From Doryteuthis pealeii (taxonomy: Eukaryota > Mollusca > Cephalopoda > Myopsida > Loliginidae): a stretch of DNA of 64,000 nt. Where the stretch lies: positions 121,661,421 to 121,725,420 of the forward strand of contig CM042147.1 in NCBI GenBank assembly GCA_023376005.1, written 5' to 3'. The first letter of the stretch is position 1. The number at the start of each line of letters is the position of its first letter. The translations under genes were made by a program, and so were the position numbers. Of this stretch, positions 45,025 through 54,899 are shown piece after piece. The notes under the pieces are model-generated. The model did no database searches. It saw only the letters and a program-made list of their open reading frames with translations, and was not told the DNA's origin.

Positions 45025-45482
45025 GTGGGGTTCTTATGATACATTAGAAGGCTCAGAATAACCTTCCAAGTAGGTATAGATATACATAAAATAATCCAAA
45101 CAAAGAGTTACATATAATAACAAATACAGACTTTATTGTCTGGGCATATGGATGATGAACAAATACAATGAAATACATAAAAAGATACAGAAACAGATAG
45201 GACTAAATTCCTAAAAAAGTAAGAAAGAGTTTAAGAGGAAATAAGTGAGTCACTTACTGATCATTGGGGTGCAAAGCCCCCTCACACACACACACAGATA
45301 ATGGACAGAGACACAACACGTCTAGCCCATGTTTAGTAGTTGCTGGACCAAGGGAAAGAGAGAGAATTTTCCCCGGGTGTTGTTTAAATACCAAGCTACT
45401 TATTGATAAAAAATCTGGCAACAAGGGGAGATAACCCTTTTGGACCCAAGTCCATCCCAGCAGGGGCAGACAATCGCTACAC
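45025..45482 (-). mobile_element. LTR-like element (solo)
   Basis: Minus strand from 45482: TGTAGCGATTGTCTGCCC, TATA-like GGTATTTAAACAAC, polyadenylation AGACAATAAAGTCTG, ending AGAACCCCACA. TG...CA ends with promoter then poly-A signal in the right order define an LTR. No internal region adjoins it. Related to 46207-47322 and more distantly to 47464-47858 and 52004-52441. Confidence 0.6.
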
Positions 45483-45626
45483 CTGTAAGATCTCCAACAA
45501 CTGGGAACAATTTTAATAATACCATCTTGAAATAGGCTCAACCAAAGTAAACAAATTAAGAATGGTAGACTCAAATAAAAGAAATCAAATTAACTTTTGA
45601 CTTTGGATGACTTTTATATAAGTATT

Positions 45627-46112
45627 ATTTTTTTTTTTTACGGGGCGGCCTAAAGTCGGTATCAGCTAGTCAGCGAGGGAGTCTATCCCGTTTTCAATAG
45701 CGCTAGATCAAGGAGATTGTTTTTTTAGCATCTGAGGTGGAGCGCCACACCTACCATTAGCTCCTCAATAAACCCTTAGAGAAAAGAGTCTGGTAGATAA
45801 GAAGGTGGACTGGGGAAAATTGTTACGAAGCTAAATTTGGTATTTTTTGAAAGCTTAGGGTATCCTCTTTTGAAATTTGAAAACTCACCTTTTTGGCCCC
45901 ACGGGGAAAATTTTGTATTCGGGTATGCAAACCAGATTTAGTCTGATAGATAAGAAGGTGGTACCGGGAAAAATTGTTACTAAGCTAAATTTAGTATTTT
46001 TTTTTTTTGAAAGCTCAAGGTATCCTCTTTTGAAATTTGAAAAATCCTCTTTTTGACTTTTTTAGGAACCTTGTGGTTTCTAGCCGAACGCTCTACCAAC
46101 TGAGCTAACCCA
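45627..46112 (-). repeat. SINE family A split by an insertion
   Basis: The 3' half is at 45627-45765 and the tRNA-like head at 46064-46112 (AACCTTGTGGTTTCTAGCCG, CTGAGCTAACCC). Between them is a 300-bp insert, and the middle of the SINE is missing. Confidence 0.7.
45766..46063. repeat. Insert with two diverged tandem units
   Basis: GTAGATAAGAAGGTGG...TATCCTCTTTTGAAATTTGA occurs at 45790-45885 and again, diverged, at 45946-46045. Unknown class; replaces the centre of a SINE. Confidence 0.6.
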
Positions 46113-46206
46113 GCCCATTTATATAAGTATAAACAATAATATTCTTACTGTAATGGTTAATATTTTAAATTTATCTTTCTTTAACATAGCGTAAGATATA
46201 AAGTTC

Positions 46207-47322
46207 TTATGATAAGTTGGAAGGCTTAAAGTAACATTCCAACATGGGTACATGTGTGTACAGAAATTGCTCCGACAAAGCATTTATATATAATAACAAA
46301 CAGACTTTAATACGTGAGCACATAGAAATACATTCAGGACAGGAATACATGAACTTATCACAAAAGGTATAGCAATACAGAGACAACAGATACATAAACA
46401 TATATATATGAAGAATGTAGGACATACATCGTAAAGAAGTGATACAGAGTCTCTGCAGGAATGTCACTTACTGATAGCTGGTTGATACTTAAGGGTAAGA
46501 GGCACAAGCGTCTAAACCATGTGAAGTCTTTGCTGGTCCCAAAGGAAGAGAGTTGGAATTTTCCTGGGTTCCCGTTTAAATAATCTAGCCCTCTACTGGT
46601 GAAAACATGCAGCAAGCAAAGATAACTCTTCTGGATGCCACATCACTCTGTGGCAAGCCAGAAGTTCATACTTCGACAGACAGAAGTCGAATGACGAAAA
46701 TAGGTAGTTTGCGCATGGGGATTGCGCACCCTAGTAAAAGAGAAAAATTAAAATAAAAATTTGTACAATTTCAACCAATGGGAGACGTTCGTGCCTAAAA
46801 GGAAATTTATCAAATAGACCCCTTTCTGGAGCCTATCTTGGACTATAAAAAAGCCAACTTTTCGGATCCTAACCAGAAAGATCTCACTTGTCTAAGGGAA
46901 TTCACGTCACCCTTTTTAAGAACATTTCTCACACATGCTGAAGGTATGAACTATCTCTCTCTCTCTTTAAATAACCTATGCTATTGGAGATAAACATTAG
47001 AAGCATTCAACTTATGCCTGACTGTTGATTTGACTTTAAACTTTCACCTTTTCTTTCTCACTTAAAGATTTATAACATCTCTGCTTATATTTTACATTGA
47101 ACTTTTCAAAAAGCACCTTTTTACAGAACCTTGCCAAGTATCCTGTATTTTGTAAACCTCATGTTAATACAATGTTGTTTGTTTAATCAAGAGTTTTGTC
47201 TTCTATGCCTTGTGCTTGATTGTTTTATGGTCTTTTAAATGTTTGAACACTTTTATTAAATATTGACATCGAATAGCCCTACTTAACACCATAGCTCAGA
47301 ACAGGGCAGATAATCGCTACAA
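46207..47322 (-). mobile_element. LTR-like element interrupted by another insertion
   Basis: The part 46207-46645 matches 45025-45450 (TTCTTATGATA..TTGGAAGGCT, CAGACTTTAATACG, GTTTAAATAATC on the plus strand). The terminal GGGCAGATAATCGCTACA is found only at 47305-47322. The intervening 46650-47290 has its own features on the plus strand: TGTGGCAAGCC start, TATA GACTATAAAAAAGCC (46843) and a TTTTATTAAATATTGAC end, and may be a different LTR. Confidence 0.45.
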
Positions 47323-47463
47323 TAGTAAGAATTAGCTGGATATTAGTTTGAAGCTAACACCCACAATCCTATAATGCAATAGGTTATCAAAAAGGATAAC
47401 CTAACACAGAATATTCAGTAGGGAAAAGACAAAGTTGATTTATACAGGATACCAAATATATAC

Positions 47464-47858
47464 AGTAGCGTTAGTTTCATATTTGCCTGGGAGAGTTGTC
47501 TGCCCGTTTAGTTTGCTGGTGCCCGCTAGGGGCCGGTTATATTTAAGCGCCTGGTTCAAACGCTTCTTTCTCTTTTTCCTGTTCCTCAAACCACGAGACA
47601 CATGGCTTTCATCCCCCCCTTACATTACTGTAAGTTATGCACAGCATGGACTATCCCTAGTCTCATGTCTGTGGCTTTTATGTTTATCTTGTACCATTCA
47701 TGAATGTGTCTTTATCTTTCTACATGTAACTTTGTTTTACCTATGTATTATGTATCTTGTTATATCCATGTGCTGTATACGTATTAAATGTTTTGTTTAT
47801 CAAACCTTTGTCGGAGTTTGTATCTTCAAGTAAATATAACTTTGAGTCCTTTTTTACA
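47464..47858 (+). mobile_element. Solo LTR-like element, plus orientation
   Basis: GAGAGTTGTCTGCCCG, TATA-like GGTTATATTTAAGCGC, CTTTGTCGGAGTTTGTATC and a TTTTTACA end mirror the solo LTR at 52004-52441 read on its minus strand. It lies immediately before a retroelement endonuclease-like fragment. Confidence 0.55.
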
Positions 47859-48325
47859 ATACCAACTGAAATGACGTTAATGACCCAGCATTCTGATATT
47901 GTCATCTGGTCAGTTAATCTAAAAAAAGTTGTCATTGTTGAGTTAACAGTCTCTTTTGAGGAAAATCTTGACTGGGCACATCAGCGTAAGTTGGAAAAAT
48001 ATGAAGATCTATGAGAATGATGTGTCAGAAATGGATGGATAACGGATGTATTTCCTATCGAAGTCAGATGCCGAGGATTTATTACCAACTTAACCTTGGC
48101 ATTTTTTACTAAACTGGGACTTTCTCTACCAGACAAGAGGAAATACATAAAAAAGACCCAGGATAAGGCTATAACCCACAGTGACAACAAACCAACAAAG
48201 TCTGGTGGTACTGTGAGATACTGCTGGGGTGCTCTGAGTTAGTGGTAATGATGCTTCTGCTCCGAAACCATGCCTGAACCCAGAGTCATCATCTGATGAA
48301 GGCTTTGTTGAATGCAATGCTACTG
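47859..48325 (+). pseudogene. Retroelement C-terminal domain fragment, PD-(D/E)XK-like
   Basis: One frame reads HSDIVIWSVNLKKVVIVELT, then SFEENLDWAHQRKLEKYEDL, two stops, NGWITDVFPIEVRCRGFITN, LTLAFFTKLGL. The D...ELT...K arrangement followed by GW...P(I/V)EV.CRGF is a domain I associate with the C-terminus of several invertebrate retroelement polyproteins and resembles restriction-like endonucleases. Two TGA codons interrupt it. Family assignment is from memory and tentative. Confidence 0.45.
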
Positions 48326-48349
48326 TTTAAACAGCAGTCATTGTATGAA

Positions 48350-49660
48350 GATATTAACTAGATTGTGGGTATTAAAATAAAGCTAAAGTAAAATTTAAAA
48401 AAACCCAAAAAACAACAAACTCCCATAGGCCTTCATTGGAAGAACCCTCCGCGCATGTGCGAGAAAAGGGACCGACTTCCAACCCCCAAGAGAATATCTC
48501 AGCCATTCTAGTTTAGGCCGTAACTGGGTCTAGTCGCTCCTACTGGTCAGGGAGATATTCCCTTACCACAGGCAACTATTGCTGGTGAAGAAAGCCTAAA
48601 TCATAAAACCACCTTCTGCCTTTGTCTCTTTCTTTTTCATTCCTAGAATTCCTTCCTTTTCAGCGCAACCACCAAATAAGATGGGGTTAAAAGCAAAAAC
48701 CATAAGAACATGCAACAAGGGTATCCAGCTACATTAAACCTCAAAACATATATAAACCTGCAACCACCAAAAAAAAAAAAAAAAGAACACAAATCCACAC
48801 AACTGAATAAACCACAAAAATCCCCCCCCAAAAAAAAAAAAAACCAAATAACAACAGCTACAATAAATAATCCCCCTGGAGATGATCATGAACATGGTCG
48901 AAAATGCTTGGAAAATTTGTTAGAGTTCCATGTATGGGTCAAATAGATCTGTTGGAAAATTATTTGCATTTAATAGGACCATGTGCTAAAATAAAATAAA
49001 CCTCTTAAGAAAGAACTACACTAAAAATGTAAATATGAATGTACAATGAAGACAATTCCCTAACCTCTAGGCATAAAATAACTCTAAATGGTTTGACTTG
49101 CAATTCAAATCAATATATCAATCAATCAGAAGACTGACAAGTTAAATCATGGACAGGTTATTATTGTTCAAAAGACAGTTACTACACATATTCATGATTA
49201 ACAGAAAGATTTTCCATCCAGAAAAGCGTCAATAATATGATCATATTTCAGACTCATTCACTTGACAACATAGCTAAGAACCAACCCATTCAGAATGTGA
49301 TGTTTACACGCAATATAAATACATGTGAAAATAAGTAGCAGAAAGTGACTACTTTTCTTTTTTTTTTTTTATCTTCTTTTTTTTATATTTCATTTCAATT
49401 TTATCCACTATCTATTTATGTATGACTAAATATTCATGTCCGGTTACTTTCTAGTTTTACAAACAACCACCAAATTCAAACTTCCGATTGGTCAATTACT
49501 TTATCCACCTCCTGACCTTAGAGAGTTCGCTGACCAGACGTTGAGGAGAGAATGTAAGCAAACGGCCGCTGCCCACACATTATTTCCCTAATGTGTCCGA
49601 AATATTTATATTTCTTCCTCTTTCTTTATTTTTCATTTATTTTATACGTTCCAAGTGTAA
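48350..49660. other. No gene recognised
   Basis: Contains A-runs (48770-48785, 48830-48843) and otherwise unremarkable AT-rich sequence. Confidence 0.4.
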
Positions 49661-50770
49661 GAAGTGAAGCATAAAAGAAATGATAGGACCTTACACATTT
49701 TTTTTTATTTTTTAGAATTTTTAAAAAACATCTTTATCGGATGTTCAATTACACAGATTCTCACTGTCTTGATCTGTTTTCACATCATTCAATATGAGTC
49801 AGTAAACAGAATGGCATTTATATGTGTTGCATACCTCTTTCCTTACTTTCTTACTTCTATTCTTCTTCTGTTCTTCTAGCGTCTCTTCTAGCGTCTGGAC
49901 TTCGTCTTGAGGACTTCATGTCTGGTCTTCCATTGGGGATTTCTCTTTATCAGAAGCCCTGTGTCATTAGTAGTTTTTAGATAATAACACAAGACGTTGA
50001 TTTACTTAGATCATATTTTATTCTGAAATCCCCACCAGACTACCTGTGCAGATTGAGTCGGCACCGTGCATAACACGACTTAACACCATCGTGGTTTTTG
50101 GCCGATCTGACTAAAACTCTCTCTAATCTAAACTGGAAGAGGGTCTTCTCCACCGATTCTCACGGTATCCCCGGAAGGAGGATCAGGACTGAGGTCAAGC
50201 CTTGTCATTCAAATCCTTCAAGGCCGCCGGCTGAACTTATAACAGCCATTTTGGTTTCTACACTACTGTACACAAGTATTAGGAATCTAATAATTATGTA
50301 ACATATGTAGAAATTGGCATGTTTTTTTAAGCCTTCATGCCATGTTTTATCGGAAATCTGATAGAGAATTATCTTCCCTTCCCGCTAGAGGGCGAATCGC
50401 CAATACGATGTTGGCACCAGAATCAAACCCCAGCGCTTGTCTGTAGGCCGTCGACCTGGATGGAGGCGTTTTTTAACCAGCATACTTTCTAAGGCTGTTT
50501 CATAGCATACTACTGAAGGCCGTTTTGACAGCATACTTATCAGAAGGCTGAGGACCTAAATAGTCAATTTAAGAAGGGCCCCATCCACCGTCATTTAAAA
50601 GAACAGTTACCCAGGCGAGAAGCTTCTAAAAGAGCATCCCCTACTTTTACTTATCGGACGAGAACCGACAAAACGGACGCATCTCTACAGAACTCTACAA
50701 CCACAGCAACCAGAATTCCCTTTCTAGAGCCACTTCTCCAACGAACATTATTTCCTCTCACAGATAAGTC
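49661..50770. other. Unassigned; tRNA-like fragment at 50430
   Basis: Around 50425-50455 the minus strand reads GCGCTGGGGTTTGATTCTGG, a B-box-like stretch, suggesting another SINE remnant. CATCGTGGTTTTTGGCC and neighbouring text (50085-50230) are GC-richer but give no domain. Confidence 0.35.
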
Positions 50771-50774
50771 TGCT

Positions 50775-51006
50775 AGCAAATGCCATCAAAATTTACAACA
50801 ACATTTCTGTACTTTTTTGATAATACATGTGTCTGTATTTTATATTCATGTTTGTTTCCTTCTTTCATCCGAACAATAACCACTAATGGAGAATAAGGGC
50901 TCCAGCGAAACCCCGTAAATACTCTTAGTTTTGCTTGAAGTGCTTCAACTTTGGCAATGTAAGCTTTCTCCGCATCCTCTTTGGATGTTCCTTCCTTCAG
51001 TTCCCT
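50775..51006 (-). CDS. Exon-like fragment similar to acyl-CoA-binding protein
   Basis: Minus strand reads ELKEGTSKEDAEKAYIAKVE then ALQAKL. This closely resembles the C-terminal exon of acyl-CoA-binding (ACBP/DBI) domains, where helix 4 has L-K-G-T/M-S-K-E-D-A-x-x-x-Y-I-x-K-V-E-E-L. A possible acceptor TTGATTTCAAG precedes it (near 51007), giving a phase-1 exon as in known ACBP genes. After QAKL the similarity ends while the frame stays open to the stop at 50773, so a donor may lie near AAGA|GTATTT. The earlier ACBP exons were not found towards 64 kb. It is either one exon of a gene extending outside the window, or a captured or dead fragment. Confidence 0.45.
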
Positions 51007-51229
51007 TGAAATCAAGTAAACCGGGCTGTGACGTATTTATATCGCCAACAGTGGTCTGTTACCGCCTAATAAGAGATATTGTGTGATTGGTTAAAGGCCA
51101 TTGTCGGCGACCAATCAAAACACATAAAACACATATCATTAGGTTTAGCTTGGCTGCCAAATTTCAAAGATTGAAGGAATCAATCTTCCTCTTTCGCTGC
51201 TACAGCCATCACTATCAGATAGGTTTTTG

Positions 51230-51393
51230 TTTGGTTTGTTTTGTGGCATATCAACATCAGTGGGTCATTCAATGCCAATAAAGTTTTGAAATAAAGTCAT
51301 TCTTAATGTATACACAATGTTTTTTTATAAACACATTTTCCTACTTAACCCATAGATGGGACCCTAACAGGTGCTACCACTCCGGGTCAGAGA
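51230..51393 (-). mobile_element. Family G retroposon with 17-bp target duplication
   Basis: TTGGTTTGTTTTGTGGCATA at the left (3' tail on the minus strand) to CTACCACTCCGGGTCAGAG at the right, 5'-truncated. TATCAGATAGGTTTTTG flanks both sides (51213-51229 and 51394-51410). Such a long target duplication indicates LINE-type target-primed insertion. Confidence 0.85.
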
Positions 51394-51936
51394 TATCAGA
51401 TAGGTTTTTGAAGCCTGCTACCACAAGGGCCGCTGACAACGTTGAAGTCAACTTAACTCAAGCTATGCAAGAGATGCTCACCTCTTCTATACAAGTGACA
51501 AGATAAGTTATGCAAGCACATTATTTTGCAACCTACACTCTACACTTTGTATAACTACACTTTGCATGCTGATAACACATTGGGATACTACACACGCACA
51601 TTTTGTATATCCCACGTCACGTATTTGTATATTGCACGTTGATGTTTTGTTGTTGAATATACTGTTTTGTCTAAAAGCCTTGTGTCCTGTTTTCCTTATC
51701 TGTTGCCTTTATCATTATCTTGTAAACGTATTTGCCATAAGCAAGATAAAGGTGGAACACACTTATTGATCTTCCTTTGGTTTGGGTGGTCTGGGAACAA
51801 AGCAGGCTCCCATGTGCTTAGTTGCTATGGAGCAAGAGACTCACATCTGTTTCGTTTCATGTGTTGATAAAAGAGGAAGGGCTAAGGTCTTGCATTATCA
51901 TGTGACCAATGGACACGGGACATGCAAAGTTCTGCC

Positions 51937-52620
51937 GGATCATATGACCTTTAGGCACCCCTTTTTGATCTCGATTAAGAAAGTACATGTCTTTCATTTA
52001 CACTGTAAGATTCAAAGTGAATATTTGAAGAACATACAACTCCGACAAGGGTTGAGGGACAATACATTTTATATAGATAACAGCACATGGAAAACTATAT
52101 ATAAAATACAAGATAGAATAGTGTACATAAACATACATACATAAAAGTCACTGACAAGATAATACAAAAGTACACATAATATAAAGGTACAGACATGAGA
52201 CTAAGAATAGTCCATGCTGTAAAAATCACTTACAGTGACCAGTAGCCGGCGTTGAGGGCCGAAGCCCCAACGAGAAGGGAATGACAGTTGTCTAACCCAT
52301 GTGGTCTTGTAGCGAGGAAAGAGGTAGAAAAGAGGAAGAGAAATTCGAATCAGCCGCTTAAATACAAGAGGCCCCTAGCGGGAACCAGTGACATCAAACG
52401 GGCAGACAACTCCTCAGGCAAATGCGAAATTAACCCCTACAACACCATCAATATCCAGTTGTTTTAACAGACAATTTTTAGATTTAAAAAAAAAATTATA
52501 AAACTAACCCCTAACCCGAACCCTAACCCCTAACAAACAACCGGATATTGACGGTGTAAATGAAAAACATGTCCTTTCTTAATCGAGATCAGAAGGGGGT
52601 GCCTAAAGGTAATATAGTCC
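51937..52620. mobile_element. hAT-like hairpin MITE interrupted by a solo LTR
   Basis: Left arm GGATCATATGACCTTTAGGC to TTTCATTTACAC (52003); the rest resumes at 52446 (CATCAATATCCAGTTGTTTT) and ends at 52620 with the inverted arm. The loop contains TAACCCCTAACCCGAACCC. Confidence 0.8.
52004..52441 (-). mobile_element. Solo LTR, 438 bp, with 4-bp target duplication
   Basis: Minus strand begins TGTAGGGGTTAATTTCGC and ends GAATCTTACA, with TATA-like GTATTTAAGCGGC in between. ACAC is duplicated on both sides (52000-52003, 52442-52445). Removing the LTR and one ACAC restores the MITE sequence TTTACACCATCAATATCC. A solo LTR arises by recombination between the two LTRs of a full element. Confidence 0.8.
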
Positions 52621-52696
52621 ACTTTGCCTACAATTCCAAATGACAGACAATTCTGTTTTGTGCCCCAACGACATTAAAGCTTTTGATTGGAAATAA

Positions 52697-53385
52697 AAAA
52701 CTAGATGGGAACTACGCAAGGATGCTGAGTACTGTCATGGACAAATCCTGAAAGCAGCACCCCACAAAAAAAAAAAACAGCTGTACAGTCACTTACCTCC
52801 TATCAAACAAACCATCCAAGTAAGATGAACAAGACATGTTAGACACTGAGTAGTAATGGCAAACTCTTAAGGGTATTTGCCTCTCATCCAACTTATGAGG
52901 GTGTGACACAAGGACATTTTTATGTGGGCCCACCCACAAGCCAAAGATCATGGGTGGTAAGCACAAAAAATGCATTGATCCCATTGGCTTTCCCCCTCAA
53001 AGGTGTGCCTCAAGCACTTGGCAATAAACTAAGCCCTGCCCCTTTAAATCAAGGTGGTAGGTATTGCCTGGGGGAATAGTTCCCTTGGATCAACGCTGTT
53101 AATTTTATTTAGCCGCTCCAGAGGTCGAAGCACTCTGGAACAGGCCCCAAGTGTCCTTTGCTGTCTAAGCAAACTCTTAAGTGACATTCTCCTGTGGACA
53201 CCTACACATGGACACACCAGATTGGGCCAACCTGCAAATACTTACATTGATCATCTCTGTGCAGATACTGGATGTTGTGAGTTGGAATTGTTAGAAATGA
53301 TGACCGATAGGGATGGGTGGCGAGAGAATTATGGAAATCCATGCTGTCAGTGCAATATGATGATGATGATGATGATGATGATATT
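52697..53385 (+). pseudogene. LINE C-terminal fragment with (GAT)n tail, interrupted
   Basis: Reads NYARML, then HPTKK and LYSHLPPIKQTIQV, TRHV, then broken by 52872-53168, and resumes SNGKLLSDILLWTPTHGH, TRLGQPANTYIDHLCADTGC, LEMMTDRDGWRENY. It ends in GATGATGATGATGATGATGA (53358-53380), a short-repeat 3' tail as in RTE-like or related LINEs. Better preserved than 43990-44340. Confidence 0.75.
52872..53168. mobile_element. About 300-bp insertion with 13-bp target duplication
   Basis: GCAAACTCTTAAG is present on both sides (52859-52871, 53169-53181). Excising the insert and one repeat restores an in-frame LINE sequence (SNGKLLSDILLWTPTHGH). No tRNA-like boxes, poly-A tail or ORF were recognised. 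The duplication length suggests retroposition. Confidence 0.75.
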
Positions 53386-53446
53386 AAATGACCTAAACAA
53401 CTCTAGTGTCAGTTTATTGAAATTCTATAGTGAAGTTTTTTTTGTT

Positions 53447-53822
53447 TTATTCAGTTGTTTTCAACACAGATTTCCATGACTCCCTCTCACCACTCATCCC
53501 TATTGGTCATTTTTTATTTTTTTATTCAGTTGTTTTCAACACAGATTTCCATGACTCCCTCTCACCACTCATCCCTATTGGTTATTTTTTGTTTTATTCA
53601 GTTGTTTTCAACACAGATTTCCATGACTCCCTCTCACCACTCATCCCTATTGATCATACTTTTTATTTTATTCAGTTGTTTTCAACACAGATTTCCATGA
53701 CTCCCTCTCACCACTCATCCCTATTGATCATTTTTTATTTTTTTATTCAGTTGTTTCAACACAGATTTCCATGACTTCCTGTCACCACTCATCCCTATTT
53801 GTCTTATTATTTTTTTGTTTCA
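53447..53822 (-). repeat. About 75-bp tandem array derived from a LINE C-terminus
   Basis: Five units of TTCAGTTGTTTTCAACACAG, ATTTCCATGACTCCCTCTCA, CCACTCATCCCTATTG and a T-rich spacer. The minus strand of a unit corresponds to DEW, stop/Arg, E-(R/G)-V-M-E-I-C-V, the same codons as the LINE tail at 44265-44310. Confidence 0.85.
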
Positions 53823-53859
53823 TTCTGTTGTTTTCTTAAGAAATAGACTAATCTATTTG

Positions 53860-54790
53860 TAGTTGATATTTTTAGTCTGTAAGAAAGAATACATCTTTTT
53901 TTTAGTTGATAAGATATAAGTTTTTAATTCTAGTTGATGAACCATGAAAAATGTTTTTGTACCCCACTAGGACTTTTAAAAAAAAAAATCCTCTTTTATA
54001 TTTACAGCATTTTGATTATTTATTTTCAGTAGTGGTTTCAGTATGAGAATGTTTTCTATGGCTTCTAATCTAATCTCTATTGTATAAAATACATGAACCG
54101 TGTAAACAATTAAAACCATAATCCATTAATACTGGGTTATCTTTCTTAAGATTAAAGAAATTTTTTTTTTTTCTTTTTACAAAGAGAAGAAGAATTTAGG
54201 TATAAATAGAAAGATATAACATTACTAATTTTAAAAAAAGATTGACTTTGGACTTTGATATATATTTTGACCTGATTATAACTCGTAAGTTAATTTTTTT
54301 TAAAAATTATTTTAATTTACTTTACGTTATAATTTTCCCGTTTCCCTTTCTGCTAAAATATTTATTCCGGTATGAGTTATGTCCCTTTTGTATTACTCTA
54401 TTAACACAATAAGTCACCTCCCTTTTTGCCAGTACGTGCTTTAGTACAACTCACAAGACAAAAAAAAGTATCTAAAATCTTCTGATATTTATACATCATA
54501 TGAAAAGTATACTAAATATACCTAGATTATCGATTACATGAGTATTTATGAATATAAGAATAGAAAAATATTACTTTACAGCGTAACAAAAAACAACCAT
54601 AAAGACATTGGATGATAGACTTACTTAAGCCTTTTAGCGGCCAGAACGAAAAGGAAGGGATATCTGACTCAAACAAAAAAGGCATAAATGGTGAGTTTTG
54701 GATTTTTTTTTAAAGGAAAAATAGACACTTTAATAATGGTATATAAAAAAAGAAGAAATGGAGGTAATTATAATGATGAAAAGAAAGTGA
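53860..54790. other. AT-rich, no gene recognised
   Basis: Long A and T runs; no coding pattern. Confidence 0.5.
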
Positions 54791-54799
54791 TTACAGTAG

Positions 54800-54894
54800 G
54801 TATAGATTTTCCGGGCCTGGTGTACAGAGAGGACATGTCTGGGTAATCACTCAGTTAAATACGCATGCGTACGCCATTTCTACGAGCTTGTGTC
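54800..54894 (+). other. Possible 5' non-coding exon with donor site
   Basis: A short GC-richer, CpG-containing stretch (AATACGCATGCGTACGCC) ends in TTGTGTCAG|GTGAGAG, a near-consensus splice donor, in otherwise very AT-rich DNA. If real it could be a first exon on the plus strand leading to an exon at 59769. Weak evidence only. Confidence 0.2.
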
Positions 54895-54899
54895 AGGTG

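Noticed and set aside
53054..53479. 141-codon frame as an independent gene
   Set aside because: It is the C-terminus of a LINE plus the start of the tandem array; the reading frame crosses the end of an inserted element.
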